From Massospora cicadina (taxonomy: Eukaryota > Entomophthoromycota > Entomophthoromycetes > Entomophthorales > Entomophthoraceae): a stretch of 64,000 bases of DNA. The DNA is taken from positions 1-64,000 of the forward strand of contig JAKSZP010012250.1 in NCBI GenBank assembly GCA_022478985.1, read 5' to 3'. This document shows, piece by piece, positions 22,296 through 32,639 of this stretch. Each line of letters begins with the position of its first letter. Positions within the stretch are counted from its first letter, which is position 1. A model generated the notes under the pieces. The model ran no database searches and had not been told where the DNA came from. It saw only the letters and a program-made list of their open reading frames with translations. The translations under genes were made by a program, and so were the position numbers.

Positions 22296-23049
22296 TGTCG
22301 GACATTTGCCCTTACAGCTGAAAAAGAAGAATGTTTTAGGTTGATCTCAACTGAAAAAGGGAAATGTCAGTCATTTGTGATTATCTGGAGGATTTTAAGA
22401 GCGATTCTAACAATAAAAACAATGCTATTAAATATTTTGGCCAAAAGACCCTGGACAATTCTCGTTGGAACCCTGTTAATTGGGATGTCACCATTTCAAA
22501 ACCTCCTCGAGCACCTGATGCAATATTGAACAGTCAGATTACTCCAACTACTCAATGGACTTTGGGGCAATCATTGGAAGGCACTCCCCCAACCTCAACA
22601 AAGTCTTTTAACGCACTACAAGGGGGATCCCCCTTTTATAGGATTAGTGGGGGTCCCCCAAGGTGCAAGAAATTTCTCAGTTGGTGATTGGCTTAAAATA
22701 AAAACGTTACCTCATTGTTAAGCTTTGGCCAATAAGAATTCCTCTTCATTTGTTACACTGACCTGAAGTAAGTTCTCGAGTTGTGATATACTATTCCTGC
22801 ATATTACCTTATTTGGAAGCATCAAAGCTATTCTAAACTTATCCCCAAATTCCCTCCAGCCCTCAAAAATAGTATAAATACTAATAGTCAAAAATTGGGA
22901 AGGATCACTTATCTTCTACCCCCACGCTTTTAGTAAAATCCATAAAAAGCCCAAATTTTATATTAGCGCTTATTCTTAAATTTTATTAAAACTCTTTGTG
23001 GGATCCAGCGGCGTAACACCAGTGAGCACATTAAGGCTGGATTCCTACA
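22296..23049 (+). repeat. T6 5' LTR
   Basis: It runs from TGTCGGACATTTGCC to GGCTGGATTCCTACA, with inverted ends (TGTCGGA / TCCTACA). It differs from the 3' LTR at only a small number of positions, so the insertion is recent compared with T3-T5. Confidence 0.92.
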
Positions 23050-23068
23050 AAATGGTGCTCACTACAGG
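23050..23068 (+). promoter_or_regulatory. T6 primer-binding site, containing an in-frame ATG
   Basis: AAATGGTGCTCACTACAGG abuts the 5' LTR. The ATG at 23052 falls in the motif and is in frame with gag. Confidence 0.75.
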
Positions 23069-23661
23069 TGATACCTGTACACTAAACCTAGTTGCTCTTA
23101 AAAAGCAACTAACCAGCGCTTTGTCCCACTTTGAAGAGCTTGAACAACGCTCTTACAAACTCCACATTAAGGACAAGTTCACCCCTGGTGAAGGAAGCAT
23201 TGCTACCTTCTTAAACGTTTATGATGCTGCTATGGATGGTGCCTCAGACAAGCAAAAAGTCTGACAAATACTTCCTTGTTTAAGCCGCTTAGCACAAGAA
23301 ACGATTGTACAAACCTGAACCCTGGGTACACCTGGACAGAGGTTAAGGAGGCTCTTTTGGCTGAATTTTGGTCAAAACAGAGCCTACATCAGGAAAAAAA
23401 AAGGCCTATATGCGCCTCAGCTTATATGAGGGTGAATCGTTTATTACCTTTGCTGAGCGTTTTTACCTCTCTGCTCAAAGGTTGTTCGCCTCCAAACTGC
23501 TCTCCCTTGACAATGCTATCGCTGCCCTGTTATCTGGGTTAACTTCTCAACCTTCTCTAGCTAGGCATATTATCTCAATGAAATGCTACTTTACAATATC
23601 TGTGACATCAAAGATACTTTTTAGATGTGGCCAAACTCCATGTATGTGCCACAACACATGA
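23052..23661 (+). pseudogene. T6 gag
   Basis: The frame open from 22998 to 23264 probably starts at the ATG at 23052, inside the primer-binding site, because the upstream part is LTR. It encodes VALKKQLTSALSHFEELEQ and a PGEGSIATFLNVYDAAMDGA block. The following frames 23276-23542 and 23368-23661 continue with EVKEALLAEFWSKQSL and EGESFITFAERFYLSAQRL. Two frame changes therefore break the gene. It is homologous to T5 gag and gives the particle protein of the family. Confidence 0.75.
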
Positions 23662-23669
23662 AGCTGAGG

Positions 23670-24600
23670 TGACAACCTTGTCTCTAACCATCAAGTAGCA
23701 TCCTCCTTTTGAATGATTGGGAGTGAGGCCACCTGTGCCTATCCTCCCTACTAAACCGGCTCCCTCAGTCTGACTTAAAAATGTTGTCACTACTTCTAAT
23801 GAATCAAAGCTCTTTAAAGTTGTAACAACCATATGCCCGCACAAGCTCACTAAAGCCTCTGTGCCTTCTCTTCCAGCCAAGCTGGAAAATGTGTCTCCTA
23901 AGGCTACCCAATCATCTGTAGCCATCCCCCTTTCCATCACTGCCTTGCCTGTTGTTGCGAATACTATTGTGGAGGAATCTGAGGAGGTGATGATGACGTT
24001 GGTTACTATATATTGGGAGTCCCTGCAGAAGTAGAAGTGTTTTTTTACCTGAAAGCTGGAGTAGTAGACGAGACCACCATACCTGAGGAGACATACTTCA
24101 GTCAAATTCTAGGGTGTCCAAAAAGTGATTGACACTGCCAGTGATGGTGACCAATTCTTAGCTGGCTTGATTCACCCTCTTCAGTGGGTCCATCCCATAA
24201 AATCCATCATGGATAAATACCCGAAGATCACTAAAAAGCTAACCTTCACTTTCTGGCTCAAGGAGGTCTTAGCTTTGTCATCTAAATTTGGAGAACCGCT
24301 CACTAAGGTTGAAGTTGTCATTTAAAAGGTCCAAATACTCGACATCCTGGGCACTGGCTCCCCAGTCAACGTGATCTACTCTAAGCTTAAAAAATAAAGC
24401 TAGCAACTGACTTAGAGTACACGAAAGAGTTTGGAAAAGCTGGTCCCAACAATACCCGTTCTATTGGGGCATACTCTTCCCTTCCCATTCAAATTGGGAA
24501 GCTTATCCTATCAGCCCCTGCTGTGGCTTTGGATAACAAAGCATATGATATTCTTATTGGCATTTAATTTATGATTGAGTATGAAGGAATAATTAAATTG
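23670..24600 (+). pseudogene. T6 linker and protease
   Basis: 23670-24300 is a broken linker; a plus-strand frame at 24125-24325 leads into protease. The active-site region at about 24330-24390 reads ILDILGTGSPVNVIYSKLKK, in which the residue expected to be the catalytic Asp (DTG) is Gly. The minus-strand frame 23608-24105 (165 aa) overlaps here, but its composition is low-complexity and it has no homologue in T5, so it is treated as a shadow. Confidence 0.6.
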
Positions 24601-24759
24601 AAGCAAGGAGTCCTCTCATTACTCAACTACGAAGTCCCTTTAGTCTTATCCAATAAAGAGCCCAGAAAGCACAAATACTCTTGCCTGATCGAATACCCCT
24701 TTTAAGCTATAACCTTGCCTTATTCCACTTCTGGGCGCAACACAAAAAATTACCAATTC

Positions 24760-25990
24760 AGTGTATTTTGGGGATGGTATCCCTTTCTACGCTGCTGATA
24801 AGGTCCTGATTAAGCCTGGTGAACAAAGAGTGGTTGACACTAAGATCATGCTTCAAATTCCACATCATTTCTTATTGCACCTCATAAGTATTGAAGGGGT
24901 TAGTCCCTTAGAGTCTTGTGTCTTGCCTGGGATACTAAACCCAGCCTACCAGAGGCCTATTACCATTTTGCTGGGAAACCTCACTGGCAAAAACATGATT
25001 ATACAGAAACATCTGGAGATTGGCTGAGGCTTCCTAATCCCTGTAGAGGACATTGAACATATCAACTCCGTTGGTTCTATGGCGGACTTGAGCTTACCTA
25101 TGGACAACATGGTTTGTACCTTACCCAATGTTCATATTTCGGATAAGCTGACCCCAGAGGAGTTGGAAAAAGTTCATGCTTTGTTAGACGACTATAGTGA
25201 CATATTCTCCAAATTGGATACTGACTATGGCCACATGTAAAAAGCTAGTGCCACTCCATTGATGGGGGCGATGCCCAGCCTATTAGGTCCAAACCCTATT
25301 TTAAGTCAAAGGTGGAGGAACAAAAGATGAGGATGGAGCTCCAGCAGTTATTAGACGCGAGGTTACTCGTTCCTTCACAGAGCCCGTGGTCTTCAACCCT
25401 ATTAATAATTAAAAAGAAAAATGGAGGTCATCAGATAGTTATGAAATAACGTAGGTTAAATAGCCTCACTAAGAAGGATAGCTATCCTATCCCTCGCATT
25501 GATGACGCCCTGGCCCAACACTCTGGCTATAATTTCTTCTCCGCCATGGACTTGGCCAGTGGCTATTGGTAAATGGACCTTTCTCCTCAAGATCTGAAGA
25601 AATGCGCTCTTATATGTAGTGAAGGTCTCTTCCAACTTCACACAATTACCCCAAGGGTTGTGCAACGCACCTGCCTCTTTTCAGCATGCGATGAATCACA
25701 ACTTGCAGGACCTCAAGTTAACTAGTGTCATTGTCTATCTTGATGACATTACGGTGTTCTCTAAAACCTTCAACAAACATCTTGATCACTTGAAGGAGGT
25801 TTTTCAGCGTTTATGTAAGTCTAATATCATGTTGAAGCCCTCAAAGTGTACCTTCTTCCAAAAGAAATTAAATTTCTTGGCCACTCCATTTTCCAAGAAG
25901 GAATTCAACCCTTGAAGGACAAGGTCGAAGCCATCTCAAAAATGCTGGCCCCTAAAAATTTATGAGATATTCAGATAATCCTAGGGATGA
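24760..25990 (+). pseudogene. T6 reverse transcriptase
   Basis: The frame 24761-25027 covers the entry region (GIPFYAADKVLIKPGEQRVV). A broken middle follows (HSGDGDAQPIRSKPYF-like, then MDLASGYW near 25550). The frame 25619-25915 carries LPQGLCNAPASFQHAMN, VIVYLDDITVFSKTF with an intact YLDD, and LKPSKCTFFQKKLNFL. RT copies element RNA into DNA. Stops at about 25240, 25450 and 25570 interrupt the polyprotein. Confidence 0.85.
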
Positions 25991-26089
25991 TGGGGTATTA
26001 CCATCGGTTCATCCCCAAGTTCATCCCCAAGTTCACCCAACTCAGTGAGCCCCTTGTCCATCTATTAACTAAGATACCCCTTTCCATTG

Positions 26090-26640
26090 AGGTGCCTTGC
26101 AAAATGCCGCTTTTGAGAAAATGAAACAACTATTACAACAACTTCCTATCCTACGGCACCCTGATTATAATAGACCTTTCATCTTGTTCACTGATGCCTT
26201 GGACTATGCCGTTGGGGCCAGCTTAGCCCAATTAGATGAATACGGTATAGATTATCCTGTATCCTATTTTAGTAAGATGCTGTAAAAGGCGGAATGCAAC
26301 TACAGTGTAACAGAGAAGGAATGCCTTGCTGTTCTGTTGGCTGTAAAGTACAACTGCTTTTTCTCTATGGAACCACAGTCACTGTTTTACTGCCCACGCA
26401 TCTCTAAAGTGGTTACAGAACATGAAGGATCCTACTGGTTGGTTAGCTCTCTGGGCTCTAAAGCTCCAATCTTATGACATGAAGATTGAACAAAGTGCTG
26501 GAACCTGTCACTTGAATGTTAATGGGTTAACTCAGCTACCAATCTTTCATCTAGATAACAGTGAGGTGGAGAGGTCACATGACCTCTTAATGACCCCAGA
26601 TTAATGGGAGGATGAAGATGAGCCTGTTTAGAAAATTTTA
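26090..26640 (+). pseudogene. T6 RNase H
   Basis: The frame 26097-26285 has LRHPDYNRPFILFTDALDY and AVGASLAQLDEYGIDYPVSYF, keeping the first Asp. The Glu block (VTEKECLAVLLAVKY) follows after a stop at 26284. The last block (HASLKWLQNMKDPTGW) leads into the frame 26422-26604, where LNVNGLTQLP is the usual tail before integrase. Confidence 0.82.
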
Positions 26641-26826
26641 GCCTGGCACTCTCATAACACTAAAGTGGAGAATGGGAAGTCATATAAGCAGGTGGGACAA
26701 ACTGGCTAACTTACCTTTAACCTTTGTAACGTTTCCTGCCATCCTAGAAGCTCATCTACCCTAGGTCATTGAGGGGCAAAGAAAACCTATGAGTGAAATA
26801 AAGATCAGTTCTATTGGGATGGTATA

Positions 26827-27477
26827 ATGGAAGCTATTGTTGATGTCTTGGAAGCCTACCTTACATGTAATAAGCAATCCAGTTTTAATACTATATACCA
26901 GTATCAGCCAACTACCCCAAAACAACCGTTCCACACCATCAGCTTGGATGTAGTAGGTCCCCTTCTTCAGTCTACTAGTGGAAATAGATTTATTCTAGTA
27001 GTTATTGACCACTTCACTAACTGGGTGGAAGCCGTGGCTCTTCCTGCCCAAACAGCCAAGGCCAATGCTAACTTTCTACTTAAACACATTTTTAAACATC
27101 ATAGATGCCCCCAAGTACTACTCTGTGATAATGGTAAGAACTCCACCTCCAGAGTAGTCAAAATCCCGTTCACCTCTATGGGAGAACAACAACTGTTTTC
27201 AGCTCCGTATAACCCCTCCACCAATGGGACTTTGGAAAGAGCATATGAAACCCTGGTTTTCATTCTTCAAAAGATGGCATCCTCTGATTCTCTTCACTGG
27301 GACCAAAATTTACCCAGTGCTCTTATGGCTTACTGGATTAGCTATAATCAGATCTTAAAAATGTATCCATTCCATGTCTTGTATGGGCGGGAACCAGGCA
27401 TACCTGCCCTCTTAGTCAAAAATGTGTTTTCATCTATAGTTGAGGAACCTGAAAGGGTCATGAGAAGATTGGCTTAG
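26827..27477 (+). CDS. T6 integrase, intact core (216 aa)
   Basis: This is the longest unbroken pol fragment of T6. The frame begins in the zinc-binding domain (its last Cys in YLTCNKQ; the histidines lie upstream at about 26760-26800). It contains the full catalytic triad: D41 in SLDVVGP, D101 in LLCDNGK and E137 in NGTLERAYE, a D-X59-D-X35-E spacing typical of Ty3 integrases. It ends at 27477, after the LYGREPGIPALL segment. Integrase cuts target DNA and joins the LTR ends, giving the 5-bp TSDs seen here. It lacks a chromodomain. Whether the fragment is ever made as part of a polyprotein is doubtful, given the breaks upstream. Confidence 0.85.
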   Translation: MEAIVDVLEAYLTCNKQSSFNTIYQYQPTTPKQPFHTISLDVVGPLLQSTSGNRFILVVIDHFTNWVEAVALPAQTAKANANFLLKHIFKHHRCPQVLLCDNGKNSTSRVVKIPFTSMGEQQLFSAPYNPSTNGTLERAYETLVFILQKMASSDSLHWDQNLPSALMAYWISYNQILKMYPFHVLYGREPGIPALLVKNVFSSIVEEPERVMRRLA

Positions 27478-27770
27478 TGCATCATTAACTTCAATCTGAA
27501 GCTATGACCAATTTAGCAAAAACTGTGACAAAAGAAGGGCAATCTGTCAATGATCTCCAAACCCCCTCCCCTCTTTCCAAATATTGGATATGTATTGTAC
27601 TACCATATCTGCATCACAACTAGAAGCGGTAAGCCTGGATCAATTTAGGAGGGTCCCTTCACCATCACTTACAAGAGGGGAAAAAGTATTCTATCAAATC
27701 ACTAGCTACTGGTATTACTATTAACTGCGTACATGTCCATTTCCTATAGCCCTACTCCCCCGACATTCTT

Positions 27771-27781
27771 GAGAGGAGTGA
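27771..27781 (+). promoter_or_regulatory. T6 polypurine tract
   Basis: GAGAGGAGTGA directly precedes TGTTGGACATTTG, the start of the 3' LTR. Confidence 0.75.
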
Positions 27782-28536
27782 TGTTGGACATTTGCTCTTA
27801 CAGCTGAAAGAGAAGAATTTTTTTTAGGTTGATCTCAGCTGAAAAAGGGAAATGTCAGCCATTTGTGATTATCTAGAGGATTTCAAGAGTGATTCTAACA
27901 ATAAAAACAATGCTATTAAATATTTTGGCCAAAAGACCCTGGACAATTCTCGTTGGAACCCTGTTAATTGGGATGTCACCATTTCAAAACCTCCTCGAGC
28001 ACCTGATGCAAAATTGAACAGTCAGATTACTCCAACTACTCAATGGACTTCGGGGCAATCATTGGAAGGCACTCCCCCAACCTCAACAAAGTCTTTTAAC
28101 GCACTACAAGGGGATCCCCCTTTTATAGGATTAGTGGGGGTCCCCCAAGGTGCAAGAAATTTCTCAGTTGGTGATTGGCTTAAAATAAAAACGTTACCTC
28201 ATTGTTAAGTTTTGGCCAATAAGAATTCCTCTTCATTTGTTACACTGACCTGAAGTAAGTTCTCGAGTTGTGATATACTATTCCTGCATATTACCTTAAT
28301 TGGAAGCATCAAAGCTATTCTAAACTTATCCCCAAATTCCCTCCAACCCTCAAAAATAGTATAAATACTAATAGTCAAAAATTGGGAAGGATCACTTATC
28401 GTCTACCCCCACGCTTTTAGTAAAATTCATAAGGAACCCAAATATTATATTAGCGCTTATCTTTAAATTTTATTAAAACCCTTTGTGGGATCCAGCGGCG
28501 TAACACCAGTGAGCACAATAAGGCTGGATTCCTACA
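27782..28536 (+). repeat. T6 3' LTR
   Basis: 755 bp, almost identical to 22296-23049, followed by the right TSD copy CCTCT. Confidence 0.92.
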
Positions 28537-28541
28537 CCTCT

Positions 28542-28761
28542 CTCCCTTCCTTCCAAGTATCTGACTTGGTGTTGTAATATCACAACTGCATCACTCCTAG
28601 AAGTGAGAAGCTTGGTTCTATCTGGGAAGGGCCATTTTCAGTAACATAAAAGTGAGAGGATGAGTACTCTATCAAATTCCTTGCTTCTGGAGTCACTATC
28701 AATCAGGTACATGAATGCTTCCTGTGGTTTTATTATCCCCCAACGTTCTTGAGGGGGGTGA
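28542..28761 (+). pseudogene. T5 3' coding end and purine tract
   Basis: This is the remainder of T5 right of T6. It corresponds to the end of integrase in T6 at 27570-27781 (similar ...GAGTACTCTATCAAATT... text) and closes with GAGGGGGGTGA at 28751-28761, the polypurine tract beside the T5 3' LTR. Confidence 0.75.
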
Positions 28762-29515
28762 TGTCAGACTTTTGACCTCCAGGCTTCAAAATAAGAATTT
28801 TTTGGGGCAAAATCTGTCAAAAAGGGGGAATGTCAGGCATTTACAAGCCCTTGATGATAATGAAGACGATTTGAATATAAATAACGTTATTATTGGCCAA
28901 AGACCCTGGCTAATTCTTGGTGGAACCCCACGAATTGAGGCAACACTATTATGACTACTACTGGGCAAGTGGTGCCAAGTTGGGAAGTCAAATTTCCTCA
29001 ACACCATGGGTAAACCTGGAGAGTCCATTGAAGGTTTCTCCCCTGGTCACGACTAGTTCAAAGCCAGCACCAAAGTGAGGACCACCCCTTTTATAGGATT
29101 GGATGGGTCCCTCAGGATGCAATAATTTTTATAAAGATGGTTGGCTGAAATTTAATAAATTGTTACCCCATGGGTATGTATTGCCAAAGATTAACTCCCC
29201 ATCAGTCATTCAGCCATAGTGAAGCGAGTTTTCCGAGCTTTGATAGGATAAAATCCCATATTACTTAATTTGGAAATTCCAAAGCCATCCAGATATTAAG
29301 CCTTGACATTTTAAATACTTTTGTTGATTTATTATGTGGATTCTCTCCTTCCACCTGCGCGGCGCCCAATAAGCTACTATAAAAATTAAACCTTATTATC
29401 ATATTTATTTGTTTCAATTATTTTAATATAAGTGGTGAGAAAATCCCCTCACATTTATAAAAAATTTTTTGCAAAAAGCACCAGCGAGCCTCCTTTCAAG
29501 CCAAAAATCTAACCG
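28762..29515 (+). repeat. T5 3' LTR
   Basis: It starts TGTCAGACTTTTGACC and ends near TCTAACCG, and aligns throughout with 16734-17487. The divergence between the two T5 LTRs is clearly greater than between the T6 LTRs, in agreement with T5 being the older host. Confidence 0.85.
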
Positions 29516-29520
29516 CCCAG

Positions 29521-29942
29521 CAATTCAAGGCTGAGGATGAGCAAAAACTTATAATTGACCATTGGGAAGGATGAGGTAGAGGGTTGACTCCAGGGAAGAG
29601 AGTAATGCAATGGAAGGCTGAGAGAATGGTTGGCTAGAACCAGCGTTGAGCTGATAGGTCAGCGGTGGATGCAGTAGCCTTTTTGTAAATATAAAAAACC
29701 TGGCTCTTCACTTCAATAAACACCAGTTTTTGCCTAAACTTCCCTTTAATATAAGTTTATTTATCCTTGTGGGTTGGGGTTAGACTGAGGGATCCTTGAA
29801 TGCATAAGTGACATGCCAAGGGTTCAACTGGCAGTGCTGGCCCTGATGCCTAAGGAAAAACAGCAAGGGTCAGCCAGTCTCCTTACTAGTTAGCCTGCCA
29901 ACTAGCAGAGCTCACTGTTGTCAGAAAAGCAGTTTTCTGGAA
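29521..29942 (+). repeat. T4 left LTR, second part
   Basis: It continues 16208-16733 after removal of T5 (joint ...CTCACCAG / CAATTCAAGG...). It aligns with 30705-31129, including GGCTGAGGATGAG and TTCAATAAACA. Joined length about 948 bp, against 952 bp for the right LTR. Confidence 0.85.
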
Positions 29943-30177
29943 GTCTTTCTCATTACAGGGGGTTCTTCTGGTTGGTGCTGGATAACCACGGGTGGTAATG
30001 AGGTTGCAGGGATGAGGCACCAGTTTGGTCAGGGAGGGGAAGAGAACATTAGTGTGACCCCAACCCATAGGTTAGGTTCCAGTGATATTGGTAGCGAGGA
30101 GGGGCAAGACCTGAGAGCCCACCCCACATGCTGAGGCATGATATAGGAGGATTACCATCTTGTTAAGTGGGGGGAAA
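29943..30177 (+). other. T4 interior, no coding capacity
   Basis: Only 235 bp separate the T4 LTRs. The left end (GTCTTTCTCATTACAGGGGG) is a decayed form of the primer-binding motif seen in other families. The right end (AAGTGGGGGGAAA) is a purine tract. The middle has no recognisable gene; the 60-codon minus-strand frame at 29886-30068 crosses the LTR edge and is not considered real. Confidence 0.75.
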
Positions 30178-31129
30178 TGTCGGAATTTTAATCATATGGA
30201 ATCCTTCAATTCTCTAACAAGATTTGGAATAAAATAGGCCAATCCCAGAAGATTAGATCATCATCTGAATTTCATATGTTTTAATGATTTTGTGGTGAGT
30301 TGCTCCCCAAATTGGGTTGAGCCAAATCCAAAGTTCGCCAAGTTGGGAAGTTAGGATCAAGTGAAGCCAATCAATGGCCCAAATTAGGTTTATGGATCAC
30401 CGGTGACTATTAGACAACGTTGATTATTTTTATTAATTTTTTATATGTTTGTGGAACCTGACTATTATAAGTTTGAGGCAGCCAAGGCTGTTTCTGGCGC
30501 CTAATAACTAATACTTAACTATTGCCCAACAAAGTCAATTCCCCAAACAATCAACTATAATGAGTCAAATCATGATGTCAGCGAGATGCCATGATACATC
30601 AAGTCAAAGTGAGTTTAAAGTGGTTTCCAGCGCATATTAAGCTACTTGAAGGGTAAATTAAGATTTTATTTATTTATAATAATCATTTATACCGCTCACC
30701 AATGACTCAAGGCTGAGGATGAGACAAAACTAATAATTGGTCATCAGGAAGGACAAGGCGAGAGGGTACTTTCCAAGGAAGGGAGTAGCGCAGCGGAAGG
30801 CTGAGAGAATGGTTTGCTGGAAGAACCAGCAATGAGCTGATATGTCAGTGGTGGGTGCAGTAGCCCTTTTGTAAAAATAAAACTTGGCGCTTCCCTTTCA
30901 ATAAACATCTCCCTTTACCTAATCTTCCCTTTATTATATGTTTTTATTTATGCTGTGAGTTGGTGTTTAGGTTAAGGGGATCCCTGAATGGCGTGAGTGA
31001 CACGCCAAGGTGTCAGCTGGCGCTGCTGGCCCTGACGCCTAAGACAAAACATCAAGGGTCATCCATATCCATACTGCTTGACTTTTGACCAGCAGAGCCC
31101 ACTATCGCTGTAAAAGCGATTTTCCAACA
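30178..31129 (+). repeat. T4 right LTR
   Basis: It runs from TGTCGGAATTTTAATC to GCGATTTTCCAACA and is followed by GTCAT, the right TSD copy. It pairs with 16208-16733 plus 29521-29942. Confidence 0.88.
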
Positions 31130-31646
31130 GTCATAGTTATCTGTTGCATTAGCTTAACATATTATTGTATGAGGGTCATCATTTGTTCTTTTTGACTTTC
31201 AGTTAGTCTATCAAGTTGATCATATGTAATGAGTGCACAATTCAGTAGTGGCGGCTAAGTTAAGACAAACTTCGCCAGATTTCTAAAATAATGTACCTCT
31301 CAAATAACTTCCAATAGAGTAAGATTCATGTAGGCAGATTTATGACCAATATTAATGCAGATGTTAGAGAAAGTCAAGTTGGCATGTAAAACAAAGATCT
31401 CATAGGCACCAGATGAGATTATTCCAGGAACAGCATGAGTATAACTCTAAATCGTTGCCAAGGGAACTAGACTCCAACAGTAGTCCTTCAAGAAGATCCA
31501 AGATCATCTGAATGACACCACGCGTTGTTCTCCAGGATATAATACACAACCAGAGGCCCCAAAATGGATTCCTTATTCTCAGGGATGGTAGCTAGTGGAA
31601 GGAGCTTCTGTGGTCCATTTGGCGATACTTGATGGAGACTACTTCA

Positions 31647-31662
31647 TTATTGTAAACCACAT
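31647..31662 (-). repeat. Target-site duplication of SINE S2 (left copy)
   Basis: TTATTGTAAACCACAT here and TTATTGTAAATCACAT at 31792-31807 differ at one base in 16. Confidence 0.8.
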
Positions 31663-31791
31663 TTAAAAAATTAGAGGTGGGTCAACCTTGGGACAAATAT
31701 ACAACACCAAGACTTTTTCTAGCCACTACAGGTTTTGAGCTCAAAACCTGCACTAGGGCGGAAGCATTTTTACCCGCCAGGATAACCACCC
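31663..31791 (-). mobile_element. S2: short tRNA-like SINE
   Basis: Read on the minus strand, the 129-bp unit begins GGGTGGTTATCCTGGCGGG, an A-box-like stretch. It then has GGTTTTGAGCTC, a B-box-like element, about 40 bases on, a short body, and an A/T-rich tail (CTAATTTTTTAA). The 16-bp direct repeats around it, with one difference, are typical of LINE-driven insertion. It differs from S1 in head and body, so it is a second family. The tRNA parent is not clear. Confidence 0.7.
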
Positions 31792-32639
31792 TTATTGTAA
31801 ATCACATATAATAAACATATTCCTATTAGTTTAGGAAGTTCAATGATCCCTTTAAATTGTGAAAAGGTAAGTTTGACATAAGATAGTAAAAGTATTCTCT
31901 TCATATCTAAATGGATTCATAAAACTAAGGAAACTAGTACTAACAAGATTTTGTATATATTGTTAAGAAGCATTATACCAGGTGCACTAACCCACAAAGT
32001 ATCAAACCTCATTATTAACGCGCTATAAGCCCACTCACTTGAATTATCTATAGGTCCATCCCTTCCATATCACTGCTGGTGGGCCACATTGCGATAATTC
32101 TCTATTTTTTTGCAAATTGAATGTATATTACATTCATGGGAGCGCCACTGTTGACAATAGCTTACTTAGAATTAGTTCAAATTGAGTATTGATATAAGTA
32201 CAATCAGAAAATTAATATGATTTCTTGTTTATTGCAAGAATGGATGGAGTGGCAATTTGACTAATCATAGTCTTTATTTGTTTTCTTAAATCAGGAAATT
32301 GAGTAATACACGTGTTAAGCAGTAACGCAACTTTAACTCCTTTTAAAGGAGGTAAGGCTTGGTATTCCTCACGATCTTCAAATTGGTTGTGTTTGGCAAT
32401 TTTGTGAAGAATAAGATTTATACAGAACTTCTTGTCCTTCTCTCTCCATGGACGCTCACTGACTTCTGGTTATGGACACACTTCAGAGGTGTCTAAGTCA
32501 TTTTCTTTGATATGAGTGTGGTTCACATCTTCCATGTAATTCTGGGACAAGGATAGATGATGACTGACAGTAAAGCGTCCCTCCTCTACTGCCAAGGTTC
32601 TTTTCCTTACTTTACATTCTTTTTAAAGGTCATAAGGTT

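Larger units (their letters stand above)
22296..28536 (+). mobile_element. T6: nearly complete Ty3 element in T5, TSD CCTCT
   Basis: This 6,241-bp element has 754/755-bp LTRs (22296-23049, 27782-28536) that are nearly identical, and exact CCTCT flanks at 22291-22295 and 28537-28541. It encodes, in order, gag, protease, RT, RNase H and integrase on the plus strand, with a primer-binding site after the 5' LTR and a purine tract before the 3' LTR. It is the best preserved LTR element here, although stops and frameshifts still break gag-pol. It has no chromodomain or envelope-like ORF. Confidence 0.92.
16734..29515 (+). mobile_element. T5: Ty3-type element, split by T6
   Basis: It has 754-bp LTRs at 16734-17487 (TGTTGGA...TCCAACA) and 28762-29515. 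The flanking five bases are ACCAG (16729-16733) and CCCAG (29516-29520), a TSD with one difference. The interior holds plus-strand gag, protease, RT, RNase H and integrase remnants, then T6 at 22296-28536, then about 220 bp of its own 3' end. T5 and T6 belong to related families: LTRs of the same length, the same TGTYGGACATTT start and homologous proteins. No chromodomain is present. Confidence 0.88.
16208..31129 (+). mobile_element. T4: LTR element with a 235-bp interior, TSD GTCAT
   Basis: Two LTRs of about 950 bp (16208-16733 joined to 29521-29942, and 30178-31129) flank only 235 bp. The element is bordered by GTCAT at 16203-16207 and at 31130-31134. The interior has a degenerate primer-binding motif at its left end and a purine tract at its right end, but no coding capacity. 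Without nested T5, T4 is about 2.1 kb. It is a non-autonomous LTR retroelement that must have moved with proteins from another element. It splits the T3 RT region; T3 sequence meets across GTCAT. Confidence 0.85.

Noticed and set aside
23608..24105. 165-codon minus-strand gene
   Set aside because: It overlaps the plus-strand T6 linker, has a Ser/Thr/Val-rich low-complexity composition and lacks a counterpart in T5.
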